DNA of 64,000 nt. Source: JAFAXD01 sp963816775 (GTDB lineage: Bacteria > Pseudomonadota > Alphaproteobacteria > Rhizobiales > Xanthobacteraceae). Each line of letters opens with the position of its first letter. Position 1 is the stretch's first letter. The notes beneath the pieces are model-generated. The model was given only the letters and a program-made list of their open reading frames with translations. It searched no databases and was not told the DNA's origin. Made by a program: the position numbers and the translations under genes. Location of the stretch: the NCBI GenBank assembly GCA_963816775.1, contig CAWFLX010000034.1, positions 79,345-143,344 of the forward strand. Direction: 5' to 3'. This document shows, piece by piece, positions 20,772 to 29,068 of this stretch.

Positions 20772-21128
20772 AGCAAGCGAACGGTCGGCGACCGAATCGA
20801 ACACCCGCGAGGCCGATTTGTCGCCGCGGCGTAATATGATTGCTCCATGGTGGCAAAGACATACGAACGCCGGAACCGGGACGCGCGTGCCGCAACGAGG
20901 GAAATTCCCCGTGGGCTACGGAAGGTCCTGGTCTTGCGGGCCGCTTCGGGCTAACGACGTCGGACGTCGTCCGGGCAGGCGCGCTTGCGATAACGCCCTG
21001 GTGGTCGGCATCGTCGCAGGACTGCGGCCCGGGCCCATGTTAAGGATTGATCATGCTGTCATGGCTCGCGCAGCCTGAGTGTTCACCCCATGTTGTGGCT
21101 CGCATTGCGCAACGCGCAAGCTGTCGCC

Positions 21129-21190
21129 GTGAACGAAGCCGGACAAGCGGCAGGTCCGCGATTCGGCCGCGATTCGTTCGAGGCTCGTTC
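21129..21190. repeat. Imperfect 62-bp direct repeat, copy 2
   Basis: Same orientation as copy 1 (20711-20771), with the conserved 33-bp core at 21158-21190. It ends about 105 bp before the helicase start, so it could be part of that gene's control region. The origin is unknown; a short in-frame reading (FGRDSFE-R-S) is conserved between copies, which may mean both are scraps of one old coding sequence. Confidence 0.6.
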
Positions 21191-21295
21191 GGAGGGTTAA
21201 TTCGCGTCTGATGTCGGCCACCCGAAATCCGACATCGTGACTTACGACAGCGCCGCAAGGCCGGGATCATGCCTGCGGCGGCGCCAAGGAACTTG

Positions 21296-24200
21296 ATGAC
21301 AATCTCCTTCTCAACCCAGGCCAGGGACGCCCGCGCTCGCGGCGCTGGCGTGACCGCCGTGCTGGGGCCCACCAACACCGGCAAGACCCATCTCGCGATC
21401 GAACGCATGCTGGCGCACAGCTCCGGCCTCATCGGCCTCCCGCTGCGCCTGCTTGCACGCGAGGTCTACAACAAGTGCGTCGAGCGGGTCGGCAGCGAGG
21501 CGGTCGCGCTCGTCACCGGCGAAGAGAAGATCAAGCCGGTCAATCCGCGCTTTTGGGTCGCGACCGTCGAGGCGATGCCGCGCGACCTTGATGTCGCGTT
21601 CCTGGCGGTCGACGAAATCCAGCTGGCAGCCGATCTCGAACGCGGCCACGTGTTCACCGACCGCATCCTCAACCGGCGCGGCCGGGAGGAGACGTTGATC
21701 CTGGGCGCCGCAACGATGCGGCCGATGGTGGACAAGCTGCTTCCCGGCGCCAACGTGCTGAGTCGCCCGCGGCTCTCGACCCTGAGCTTCGCGGGCGACA
21801 AGAAGATCACGCGGCTGCCGCGCCGCAGCGCGATTGTCGCGTTTTCGACCGAGGAGGTCTACGCGATTGCCGAGCTGATCCGCCGCCAGCGCGGCGGAGC
21901 CGCGGTGGTGCTCGGAGCGCTGTCGCCGCGCACCCGCAATGCGCAGGTTGCGCTCTATCAGTCGGGCGACGTTGACTATCTGGTTGCGACCGACGCGATC
22001 GGGATGGGCCTCAACCTCGACGTCGATCACGTGGCGTTTGCGTCCGATCGAAAATTCGACGGCTATCAGTACCGCAAGCTCAATCCGATCGAGTTTGCGC
22101 AAATCGCCGGGCGCGCCGGCCGCGCGACTCGCGATGGCACGTTCGGCAGCACCGGGCGCTGTCCGCCGCTCGAGCAGGATCTGGTTCAGGCGCTCGAAGC
22201 CCACGCATTCGATCCGGTGCGCGTCTTGCAATGGCGCAGCAGCGAGCTCGATTTCTCCTCGCTGGGCGCTTTGTCGGCCTCGCTGACCACGAGCCCGACG
22301 CAGGCGGGACTGACGCGCGCGCCGGTCGCTGAAGATATTCTTGTTCTCGAGCACGCCGCTCGCGACGAAGAGGTTCGCGCGGCCGCAACGACGCGCGCGG
22401 CGATCGAACGTCTGTGGGACGTCTGTCAGGTTCCCGACTACCGCAAGATCTCGCCGGCGGCGCATGCCGAACTGGTCACGACCCTCTATGGTTTTCTGAT
22501 GCGGGACGGTAACATTCCCGACGACTGGTTTTCTCTCCAGATCGCGCAAGCCGACCGGACCGATGGGGGCATCGATACGCTGTCGACGCGCATCGCGCAT
22601 ATCAGGACCTGGACGTTTGCTGCGAACCGCCCCGATTGGCTCAAGGATCCGGAGCACTGGCAGGGCGTTGCCCGCGCGGTGGAAGATAGGCTATCCGACG
22701 CCCTGCATGACCGCTTGGCGGAGCGGTTCGTCGATCGCCGCACCAGCGTGCTGATGCGGCGGCTCAAAGAGAACACGATGCTCGAAACCGAGATCAGCAA
22801 GACCGGCGACGTCATCGTCGAAGGGCATGTCATCGGACGACTGGAAGGGTTTCGCTTCGCAGCCGATGCATCGGCGGGCGGATCGGAGGCGAAGGCGTTG
22901 TCCGGCGCGGCCCAGAAGGCGTTGGCGGGGGAGATCGAGGGGCGCGCTACCCGGTTGTCGCACGCACCGGATTCGCAATTCGTGCTCACCTCCGATGGGA
23001 CTATCCGCTGGGTCGGTGATGCGGTCGCCAAGCTCACCGCCGGGGACAACGCGCTGCGACCGCGAGTGCGCATCCTGGCCGACGAGCACCTGACCGGCGC
23101 GTCGCAGGAAGCGGTGCAGACCCGCCTCGACCTTTGGGCGCACACCCATATCGAGCGGGTACTGGCGCCGCTGTTCGTGCTGGGCGCGGCGGAAGACATC
23201 ACCGGCTTGGCGCGCGGCATCGCCTATCAGATCGTCGAAGCGCTCGGGGTGCTCGAGCGCGGCAAGGTTGCCGAGGACGTGAAGGGCCTTGATCAGGAGG
23301 CGCGCGCAACGCTGCGCAAGCACGGGGTGCGGTTCGGGGCCTACCATATCTACGTGCCGGGACTGCTCAAGCCGGCACCGCGGTCGCTGGCAGCGCAACT
23401 ATGGGCGCTCAAGTACGGTGGACCCGACCTCAAGGGGCTCGATGAGCTGCAGCGGCTCGCGGCGAGCGGGCGCACGTCGTTTCCGGTCGACAAGGAAACC
23501 AACAAACAGCTCTATCGGACCATCGGATACCGCGTGTGCGGCGAGCGCGCCGTGCGGGTCGATATTCTGGAGCGGCTGGCCGATTTGATTCGTCCGGCGT
23601 TGGCCTGGCGCGAAGGCGTCAGCCAAAAGCCGCAAGGGGCCTTTGACGGACGTGGTTTCATCGTCACTCAAGCAATGACGTCACTCACTGGTTCATCGGG
23701 CGAGGATTTCGCTTCGGTCCTGCGTGCTCTCGGGTACCGACTTGATCGGCGTCCGAAACCAATCGAGACCGCGAGCGAGCCTGCGACGAGCACCGAAACC
23801 TCCGACAAGCCCGTGGCCGCACCTGAAGCGGCCGAGGCGACGCAGGACAGCCCGCAGCAAGACGAGGTTGCGTTGGTCACGGACGCGCCGGTGATCGCGC
23901 AAGACGCAGCGGTTGTTTCCGCAGAAACGCTGCCTAATCCCGCCGATGCGGCGCTGGCGCCGCTGACGCCGGCCGAAGACGAAGCTCCGCCGCCATCGGA
24001 GAACGAAATCGCGTCGCACGGATCAGACACGCAGACTACGGCCACGACGTCCGATGATCTGTCGGGCTCCACGGTCGCCGCGAATGAGCCCGAGGCCGCC
24101 GCAACCGAGTCCTCGGCGGTTTCGCCATCGACCGCGGAGGCAGCCGTAGAACAGCAGTTCATCGACGTATGGCGTCCTGGCCGATCCGAAGAGCGCCGAC

Positions 24201-24598
24201 CGCGGCGGCATCATCGGCCGGCCCGCGAGAAGAAGCCCGCGGATGCACCGGTGTCGGCGCCGGCAGCCGAACAAGCCGCGCCCGCGTCCGATGCGGCGGC
24301 TCCGACCGTGCGCGAGGAACCGCGCCGCCATCGCGATGATCGGCGCAAGGAGCGAGAGGCATCGGACCGGCCGGGTGCGCGCGACGGCAAACGTCCGGAG
24401 CGCCGGGAACGGACCGACCGTCACGAGCGCCCCGATCGTCAGGACCGCCGCCGCGATCGGCGCGGCGATGACCGCCCGCCGCGGACATGGGAAGCGGGTC
24501 GGGAACGGCGCGGCAAGGAGCCAGACCCGGATTCGCCGTTCGCCAAGCTCGCCGCGCTGAAGGCACAACTGGAAGCGGACGCGAAGGATCGGCGTTGA
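21296..24598 (+). CDS. Suv3-like superfamily 2 RNA/DNA helicase with long disordered C-terminus
   Basis: 1100-residue helicase. Start MTISFSTQARDARARG is preceded by AAGGA. The helicase core has Walker A GPTNTGKTHLAIERM, motif II DEIQ (FLAVDEIQLAADLERGHVF), motif III LGAATMRPM and motif VI QIAGRAGRATRDGTFG, the set of mitochondrial Suv3 and its alphaproteobacterial homologues, which unwind RNA in degradosome-like complexes. From about residue 820 the protein turns into roughly 280 residues of low complexity: first Ala/Glu/Thr/Ser-rich and acidic, then Arg/Asp-rich (RERTDRHERPDRQDRRRDRRGDD). A short ordered-looking motif QQFIDVWRPGRSEERRPRRH sits between them. The stop overlaps the S4-domain gene. 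Confidence 0.88.
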   Translation: MTISFSTQARDARARGAGVTAVLGPTNTGKTHLAIERMLAHSSGLIGLPLRLLAREVYNKCVERVGSEAVALVTGEEKIKPVNPRFWVATVEAMPRDLDVAFLAVDEIQLAADLERGHVFTDRILNRRGREETLILGAATMRPMVDKLLPGANVLSRPRLSTLSFAGDKKITRLPRRSAIVAFSTEEVYAIAELIRRQRGGAAVVLGALSPRTRNAQVALYQSGDVDYLVATDAIGMGLNLDVDHVAFASDRKFDGYQYRKLNPIEFAQIAGRAGRATRDGTFGSTGRCPPLEQDLVQALEAHAFDPVRVLQWRSSELDFSSLGALSASLTTSPTQAGLTRAPVAEDILVLEHAARDEEVRAAATTRAAIERLWDVCQVPDYRKISPAAHAELVTTLYGFLMRDGNIPDDWFSLQIAQADRTDGGIDTLSTRIAHIRTWTFAANRPDWLKDPEHWQGVARAVEDRLSDALHDRLAERFVDRRTSVLMRRLKENTMLETEISKTGDVIVEGHVIGRLEGFRFAADASAGGSEAKALSGAAQKALAGEIEGRATRLSHAPDSQFVLTSDGTIRWVGDAVAKLTAGDNALRPRVRILADEHLTGASQEAVQTRLDLWAHTHIERVLAPLFVLGAAEDITGLARGIAYQIVEALGVLERGKVAEDVKGLDQEARATLRKHGVRFGAYHIYVPGLLKPAPRSLAAQLWALKYGGPDLKGLDELQRLAASGRTSFPVDKETNKQLYRTIGYRVCGERAVRVDILERLADLIRPALAWREGVSQKPQGAFDGRGFIVTQAMTSLTGSSGEDFASVLRALGYRLDRRPKPIETASEPATSTETSDKPVAAPEAAEATQDSPQQDEVALVTDAPVIAQDAAVVSAETLPNPADAALAPLTPAEDEAPPPSENEIASHGSDTQTTATTSDDLSGSTVAANEPEAAATESSAVSPSTAEAAVEQQFIDVWRPGRSEERRPRRHHRPAREKKPADAPVSAPAAEQAAPASDAAAPTVREEPRRHRDDRRKEREASDRPGARDGKRPERRERTDRHERPDRQDRRRDRRGDDRPPRTWEAGRERRGKEPDPDSPFAKLAALKAQLEADAKDRR

Positions 24599-24966
24599 TC
24601 CAAAACACCCCCGATGATGTCCCGTCCGGGACCGCGGTCTCGGAGGACCATCAGCGTATCGACAAGTGGTTGTGGCACGCACGGGTGGTGCGCACGCGCA
24701 CCGATGCGGCCGCCCTGGCGGCGTCAGGACGAGTCAGGCGCAACGGGGTTCGGGTCGATGCGGCGAGCCGGGCCGTGAAACCCGGCGACGTGCTCACGAT
24801 CGCGCTCGATCGCGGCGTGCGGCTGTTGCAAATCCTGCGGCTTGCGCAGCGGCGCGGCAGTGCCGAGGCCGGGCGCATGCTCTACGAAGAGATGGGTCCT
24901 ATGGCGGCGCAGGCCCGGGCCTCGGAGCAGCCGCAACGAGGGGTCATGCCCAGGGAGGGGCGGTAA
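24595..24966 (+). CDS. S4-domain RNA-binding protein (HslR/Hsp15-like)
   Basis: About 123 residues with an S4 fold: QRIDKWLWHARVVRTRTDAAALAASGRVRRNGVRVDAASRAVKPGDVLTI. Hsp15 binds the 50S subunit carrying a stalled peptidyl-tRNA; this protein is its likely counterpart. The first ATG in frame lies well inside the domain, so the start is probably the TTG at 24595, which overlaps the helicase stop (TTGA) and would couple translation. Pairing a Suv3-like helicase with an S4 protein suggests a shared RNA-processing role, which is inference. Confidence 0.82.
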   Translation: MIQNTPDDVPSGTAVSEDHQRIDKWLWHARVVRTRTDAAALAASGRVRRNGVRVDAASRAVKPGDVLTIALDRGVRLLQILRLAQRRGSAEAGRMLYEEMGPMAAQARASEQPQRGVMPREGR

Positions 24967-25158
24967 CGCCGCAGGCGGCCTCCTTCCCTTGCACCAAATG
25001 CGCCCATACGTTAGAGCGAAGCCCGTTTGAACGAACCTTGCATCCGCACACAAATGGTTTGATTTTGCGAGTGTTCTGGGTCGCGCCTCAGGGCTGCATC
25101 CCGGGACACGTGATTGGCCACCCGAAATGGTCGTATTGCGACGGCCGGAGCCTTCCTA

Positions 25159-25497
25159 ATGACTTACGTCGTCAATGAAAGCTGCATCAAGTGCAAGTAC
25201 ATGGATTGTGTCGAGGTGTGTCCGGTCGATTGCTTCTACGAGGGTGAAAACATGCTCGTCATCCATCCCGACGAGTGCATCGATTGCGGGGTGTGCGAGC
25301 CCGAGTGCCCGGTGGAAGCGATCAAGCCCGATACCGAACCAGGCCTTGAGCAGTGGCTTGAGATCAACGCGGACTATGCGAAGACTTGGCCCAATATTAC
25401 CGTCAAAAAAGATCCCCCCGCGGACGCCAAGGAATTCGAAGGGGTCGCCGACAAGTTCAAGAAATTTTTTTCCAAGGAGCCGGGCAACGGCGACTGA
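25159..25497 (+). CDS. fdxA: Seven-iron ferredoxin FdxA
   Basis: 112-residue [3Fe-4S][4Fe-4S] ferredoxin. Starts MTYVVNESCIKCKYMDCVEVCPVDCF; the second cluster motif is CIDCGVCEPECPVEAI. The C-terminal extension (YAKTWPNITVKKDPPADAKEF..) is typical of the alphaproteobacterial FdxA next to carD. It is a low-potential electron carrier in the cytoplasm. An upstream in-frame start exists but the annotated ATG gives the conserved N-terminus. carD follows on the same strand, a frequently conserved pairing. Confidence 0.95.
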   Translation: MTYVVNESCIKCKYMDCVEVCPVDCFYEGENMLVIHPDECIDCGVCEPECPVEAIKPDTEPGLEQWLEINADYAKTWPNITVKKDPPADAKEFEGVADKFKKFFSKEPGNGD

Positions 25498-25576
25498 AAG
25501 TGTCGAACGTTAACTAATTGTCATAGTTGCCCTGCGTGAATTTGTTGTTCGTGATGAATTCTTGCACTGCAACGCA

Positions 25577-25604
25577 TTGAATTCGGCCGAAAATGTGCTA
25601 TATT
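25577..25604 (+). promoter_or_regulatory. Candidate promoter for the carD leader
   Basis: TTGAAT (25577-25582) and TATATT (25599-25604) with a 16-bp spacer. It would start transcription at about 25611, just at the ATG of the 26-codon leader ORF and before the terminator-like hairpin. Confidence 0.45.
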
Positions 25605-25612
25605 GGTGACAT

Positions 25613-25693
25613 ATGAACGAAAATCACAAACACCTCCGAACGGCTCCCTCCGGGGAGCATATTTTTTTCGGAGTTGATGAGGAAACCGTCTAA
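25613..25693 (+). CDS. Possible 26-residue leader peptide before carD
   Basis: ATG at 25613 opens MNENHKHLRTAPSGEHIF.. and ends at TAA 25691-25693, overlapping the terminator-like hairpin. A GGTGA precedes the ATG, but the candidate promoter would put the transcript start almost on the ATG, so it could be read leaderless. It may be accidental; it is listed because ribosomes on it would disrupt the hairpin. Confidence 0.3.
   Translation: MNENHKHLRTAPSGEHIFFGVDEETV
25634..25673 (+). terminator. Terminator/attenuator hairpin between fdxA and carD
   Basis: Inner stem GCTCCC / GGGAGC (25643-25658, TCCG loop) followed by ATATTTTTTT. An outer stem CTCCGAA (25634-25640) / TTCGGAG (25667-25673) encloses it and consumes part of the T-run. 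It either ends fdxA mRNA or acts as a switch in the carD leader; the candidate promoter at 25577 lies upstream of it. Confidence 0.6.
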
Positions 25694-25699
25694 CTAGGG

Positions 25700-25716
25700 G
25701 CGTGCATGTTGCACGC
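25700..25716 (+). promoter_or_regulatory. Small perfect hairpin just before carD
   Basis: GCGTGCA, TGT, TGCACGC: a 7-bp perfect stem with a 3-nt loop ending 8 nt before the GTG start. It covers the place where a ribosome-binding site would be expected, and no good one is visible there. Confidence 0.4.
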
Positions 25717-25724
25717 GAGTAACA

Positions 25725-26456
25725 GTGGCAGGCAAGACGCGTCATAGTTCCAAGAAGAGCAGCAAGACGAGAAAACTGTCCTCGGCATCGCGCCGGAGGG
25801 CTCCGAATGCCTCCCGCGGCGCCAGTCGGCGAGGGGCTTCCGTGGCAAAGCCGACCGGCCATAGGCCGGTAGGCCAAGGAGTTGCGCAGGGAATGACGGT
25901 TAAAAAGACGACCCAGCGGCAGGGGTTCAAGACCAACGAATTCATCGTTTATCCGGCTCACGGGGTCGGCCAGATCATGTCGATCGAGGAGCAGGAGGTT
26001 GCGGGCCTGAAGCTTGAGTTGTTCGTGATCAATTTCGTCAAGGATAAGATGACGTTGCGGGTACCGACGATGAAAGTCGCGGCCGTCGGCATGCGCAAGC
26101 TGGCCGAGGAGCCGATGGTCCGGCGCGCGCTTGAAACCCTCAAGGGGCGTGCGCGGATCAAGCGGACCATGTGGTCGCGCCGGGCCCAGGAATACGAAGC
26201 CAAGATCAATTCGGGCAATATCGTCGCGATTTCCGAGGTTGTTCGCGATCTGTACCGCTCCGACACGCAACCGGAGCAGTCCTATAGCGAGCGCCAGCTC
26301 TACGAGGCGGCGCTTGATCGGCTCTCGCGTGAGATCTCGGCGGTTCAGCGCATTACCGAGACCGAAGCCATCAAGGAAATCGAGGCGGCCCTTGCCAAAG
26401 GTCCGCGCCGCGGTGGTCCGAAGGCCGACGAGATGGTCGAGGAAGAGGCAGCCTGA
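25725..26456 (+). CDS. carD: CarD-family transcriptional regulator
   Basis: RNA-polymerase-binding regulator that stabilises open promoter complexes. The core begins TNEFIVYPAHGVGQIMSIEEQEVAGLKLELFVINF (Tudor-like RID domain) and continues with a helical DNA-binding region (MRKLAEEPMVRRALETLKGRARIKRTMWSRRAQEYEAKINSGN). From the GTG at 25725 the protein has 243 residues with a Lys/Arg/Ser-rich N-terminal extension of 56 residues; from the ATG at 25893 (MTVKKTTQRQGFK, AAGGAG upstream) it would have 187, closer to the usual size. The second start may be the real one. A strong terminator follows. Confidence 0.9.
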   Translation: MAGKTRHSSKKSSKTRKLSSASRRRAPNASRGASRRGASVAKPTGHRPVGQGVAQGMTVKKTTQRQGFKTNEFIVYPAHGVGQIMSIEEQEVAGLKLELFVINFVKDKMTLRVPTMKVAAVGMRKLAEEPMVRRALETLKGRARIKRTMWSRRAQEYEAKINSGNIVAISEVVRDLYRSDTQPEQSYSERQLYEAALDRLSREISAVQRITETEAIKEIEAALAKGPRRGGPKADEMVEEEAA

Positions 26457-26480
26457 CCGGCTGGCGCAGATTGAAATTCG

Positions 26481-26510
26481 AAGGCCCGGCGAATGCCGGG
26501 CCTTTTGTTT
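26481..26510 (+). terminator. Rho-independent terminator after carD
   Basis: Ten-bp stem AAGGCCCGGC / GCCGGGCCTT with a GAAT tetraloop, followed by TTGTTTTCCC. It lies 25 bp after the carD stop and before the convergent M48 protease gene. Confidence 0.85.
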
Positions 26511-26561
26511 TCCCAGTGGTCGTTTGTTTTCTGGTGTTTCTGGGCCGCGTGGGCGCACGCG

Positions 26562-28022
26562 TCATTCGGCCACGATCTTGACCTGCTCTCCCGGTTTCAA
26601 ACCTTCCGAGGCGCCAAGTCCGTTGATCATCCGAAAGCGGTCGATCGGGTGGTCGAGACGCGCCATGCGGCGCTGGCCAAGCGACTCGACGGTTTCGCCC
26701 GGCCGAACGGCGAGAACCCTGAGCCGCAGCGGTCTGGTTGCTTCGATCTCAGACAGGCTCAGGCGCCGGATCGAATCGACCGAAGCTCGAAATGTTTGGT
26801 CGGTCGCCGGCGTCATGCTCTTGGCGGCGTAAATAAAGCGATAGACATCGCTGCCGACGCGCAGCGCATAAAGGCGGAACGACCATTGCTCGTTTTTGGC
26901 GGTCGCGGTGGTGGCGGGAAAGCCGCCGATGGTGAGATCCTGCACCGATGCCGGGTCGACGTTGTCCATCCAGCCTGACGTCAGATAAGCGCCGAGTGTC
27001 TGCTCGGCGGGCACGCTGACGACGTCAAAGCGCATGGCCTGGGTGGCGCCTTCCTTGACCGCGAGGACGGACTGCGCCGAGTTATCGATGGTGAAGTCCT
27101 CCGGCACCAGGAACGTAAAGCCGAGCCGCGGATACGTGAACCGCCGCCCGCGCGTAAACCCATCGGCCGGATCGTCGCCAAAGACGAGACCGTCGACGGC
27201 CGCGAGGTAGGCCGCCTTGTCGCGTTCGCCGGCGCCGGGCGCCGAGTATTGGCGTGCATTGACCTGGGCATTCTTGATGCGCTCGGGCGTCGCCGGATGG
27301 GTCGACATGAAATCGACCGACTGCGCATCCGGACTATTGGCACCGGCATTGAGCTCCGCGTTGCGGCCCATCGCGGTCAGGAACCGTGCGGCGCCGTACG
27401 GGTCGAAGCCTGCGCGCGCCGCGATGCCGACGCCGATGCCGTCGGCCTCGAGTTCCTGGGCCCGCGAAAAGCTCGCCAGCGCGATCTTGGATTTGGCGAG
27501 CGCGAGCGCGCCGACCGACGGGTCGCTCAGGACGTCGCTCACCACGCGGCTCGCGATCAAAGCCTGTTGTGCCTGATCCTGGCGCATTGACGCGTGATCC
27601 GCGATGACATGCGCCATTTCGTGCGACATCACCGAAGCGAGTTCCGACGTGTCGCTCGCCAGCGCGACCAGGCCGCGGGTGACGTAGAGTTGCCCGGTTG
27701 GCAGCGCAAACGCATTGATGGCGGATGAATTAAGCACGGTGACTTTGTATTTGAGGTCCGGCCGCTCCGACGCGGCGACCAACCGGTCGACCGTCTTGTT
27801 CAACAGCGCCGTCAATCGCGCGTCGTTGTAAGCGCCCCCGTACGCGGCCAAGATGCGCCGATGCCCGCGCTCGACCGGGTTGTCGCTTTCGGCCTGATTG
27901 GTGGAGCCCGGCAGGACCATCGCATGGTCGGTTTGCACGAGGCTGGAACAGCCCGCGAGCGCCAGCGCAACCGCGACTGCGCCGAGTCCCCGCAACCTGC
28001 GCTTGCCGTGCTCGCAATTCAT
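26562..28022 (-). CDS. M48-family metalloprotease lipoprotein with LysM-like tail
   Basis: 486-residue envelope protease. Signal peptide with lipobox VALALAGCSS. The zinc motif HEMAH (in ASVMSHEMAHVIADH, near residue 130) and the third-ligand helix ELEADGIGVGIAARAGFDPYGA identify peptidase family M48, as in BepA and LoiP, which work in outer-membrane protein quality control. A second domain of about 170 residues (FTYPRLGFTFLVPEDFTIDN..) and a C-terminal LysM-like segment (RVLAVRPGETVESLGQRRM..LKPGEQVKIV) may tether it to peptidoglycan. It is preceded by the SNase-like gene with a 6-bp gap, so the two form an operon. Confidence 0.9.
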   Translation of the reverse strand: MNCEHGKRRLRGLGAVAVALALAGCSSLVQTDHAMVLPGSTNQAESDNPVERGHRRILAAYGGAYNDARLTALLNKTVDRLVAASERPDLKYKVTVLNSSAINAFALPTGQLYVTRGLVALASDTSELASVMSHEMAHVIADHASMRQDQAQQALIASRVVSDVLSDPSVGALALAKSKIALASFSRAQELEADGIGVGIAARAGFDPYGAARFLTAMGRNAELNAGANSPDAQSVDFMSTHPATPERIKNAQVNARQYSAPGAGERDKAAYLAAVDGLVFGDDPADGFTRGRRFTYPRLGFTFLVPEDFTIDNSAQSVLAVKEGATQAMRFDVVSVPAEQTLGAYLTSGWMDNVDPASVQDLTIGGFPATTATAKNEQWSFRLYALRVGSDVYRFIYAAKSMTPATDQTFRASVDSIRRLSLSEIEATRPLRLRVLAVRPGETVESLGQRRMARLDHPIDRFRMINGLGASEGLKPGEQVKIVAE

Positions 28023-28028
28023 TGCTGG

Positions 28029-28838
28029 TCAACGGTCCGCGATTTCGATTTGCCCAGGCGCGACGGCCTCAATCCAGGGCCCGCCGCGCTCTTCGATTAC
28101 ACCTCGTACTCTCACGCGCCGGCCCGCGAGCGACTTCGGAACAAGTCCGCTCTCGGCAAAAGAACGCTCATTTCGTTTCGATATGGTAACGGTGAAGTCC
28201 TCGCTCCACCGGCGACCGAAGTTGACATAGATCGTACCGCCGCTCTCGCGCACAGACACAACCTTGCCCTCGACGATTGTAAAGCGTCCGAGCGCAGCCA
28301 GCACGGCGGTCGGGTTGTCGGCTTCCTTGGCTGCATAATTCGGATCGCCCCATAGTCCAAGCCTGCTCGCCCGCGCCCGCCGCTCGGCCGCGATCAGGTC
28401 GCCGACACAGTTTTGGTTGCCCGCATATGGCGAAACAAAGGCCTGACCGGCCGCGACCAAATCGACTTCAATCGACTGCCATGTCTCGTTGCGCGCCAAA
28501 TAGGCACGCGCCAGCACCCGGCCATGGCGGTCGGAGCCCAGCGGGGCCAGCGCGATATCATTTCCGGCGACCAGTCGCGCGAACGCGACGTCGGTCGCAC
28601 GCGCGCTTTCGGCCCCACTTTGCGGGCAGGGAGGCTTTGCCGAGGCAGTCGGCGGCACCTCGATCGTCGCCAGTCGCACCGTTCGCCCATCGGCCAGGAC
28701 CAGGGTGCGGCCATCCGTCACCCTGGCCACTGGGCCTGCCGAGGCCGGGTCCAAACGGCACTCTGCCGCCAGCGCAGCCGGAGCGAGCACCGTCAGGACG
28801 GCACCAAATGCGCTGGCGCGGACGGAAACTGATCGCAT
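28029..28838 (-). CDS. Exported staphylococcal-nuclease-like (SNase) domain protein
   Basis: 269-residue protein with signal peptide (AFGAVLTVLAPAALAAE). The SNase OB-fold is visible as ARVTDGRTLVLADGRTVRLATIEVPP..ARATDVAFARLVAG..GSDRHGRVLARAYL..AGQAFVSPY..AAERRARASRLGLW. Of the catalytic trio, both Arg positions (TVRLA and DRHGR) are present, but the usual VDTPE segment reads IEVPP, so the general-base Glu appears missing and the enzyme may be weak or only binding. A second C-terminal domain (GKVVSVRESGGTIYVNFGRRWSEDFTVTI) looks like an OB-fold. The start codon directly abuts a CTAG repeat. Confidence 0.82.
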   Translation of the reverse strand: MRSVSVRASAFGAVLTVLAPAALAAECRLDPASAGPVARVTDGRTLVLADGRTVRLATIEVPPTASAKPPCPQSGAESARATDVAFARLVAGNDIALAPLGSDRHGRVLARAYLARNETWQSIEVDLVAAGQAFVSPYAGNQNCVGDLIAAERRARASRLGLWGDPNYAAKEADNPTAVLAALGRFTIVEGKVVSVRESGGTIYVNFGRRWSEDFTVTISKRNERSFAESGLVPKSLAGRRVRVRGVIEERGGPWIEAVAPGQIEIADR

Positions 28839-28998
28839 CTAGCGTCCTGATTTCGACGTTCGCCTTGCAGTCTGCTCGACGCGAACTTCGGATTCGAAAG
28901 GACACTAGCAACTCTATGATTCTAGTACCCGTTTGAACCCGAAGTTCGCACTGAGACTCGCCGCACAGTATGTGCGAACTTCGGGTTCGGGGCACTAG
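28839..28998. repeat. Paired-hairpin CTAG element (reverse orientation)
   Basis: 160 bp. First hairpin 28839-28908 (CTAG ends; arms TTCGACGTTCGC and GCGAACTTCGGATTCGAA, imperfect), 13-nt linker CAACTCTATGATT, second hairpin 28922-28998 (arms GAACCCGAAGTTCGC and GCGAACTTCGGGTTC). Linker direction shows reverse orientation like the 39720 copy, but the second hairpin carries B-like arms. It separates the SNase gene from the divergent ABC operon and directly abuts the SNase start codon. Confidence 0.8.
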
Positions 28999-29068
28999 CC
29001 CGAAATTAAGTTTGCCGGTTTGGTCGAGCCGCTTTATCACGACGTAACGAAACGACTGGGAGGATACC

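Noticed and set aside
20710..21078. 122-residue open frame in the gap before the helicase gene
   Set aside because: No ribosome site, no domain, and its reading crosses one copy of a non-coding-looking repeat; not supported as a gene.
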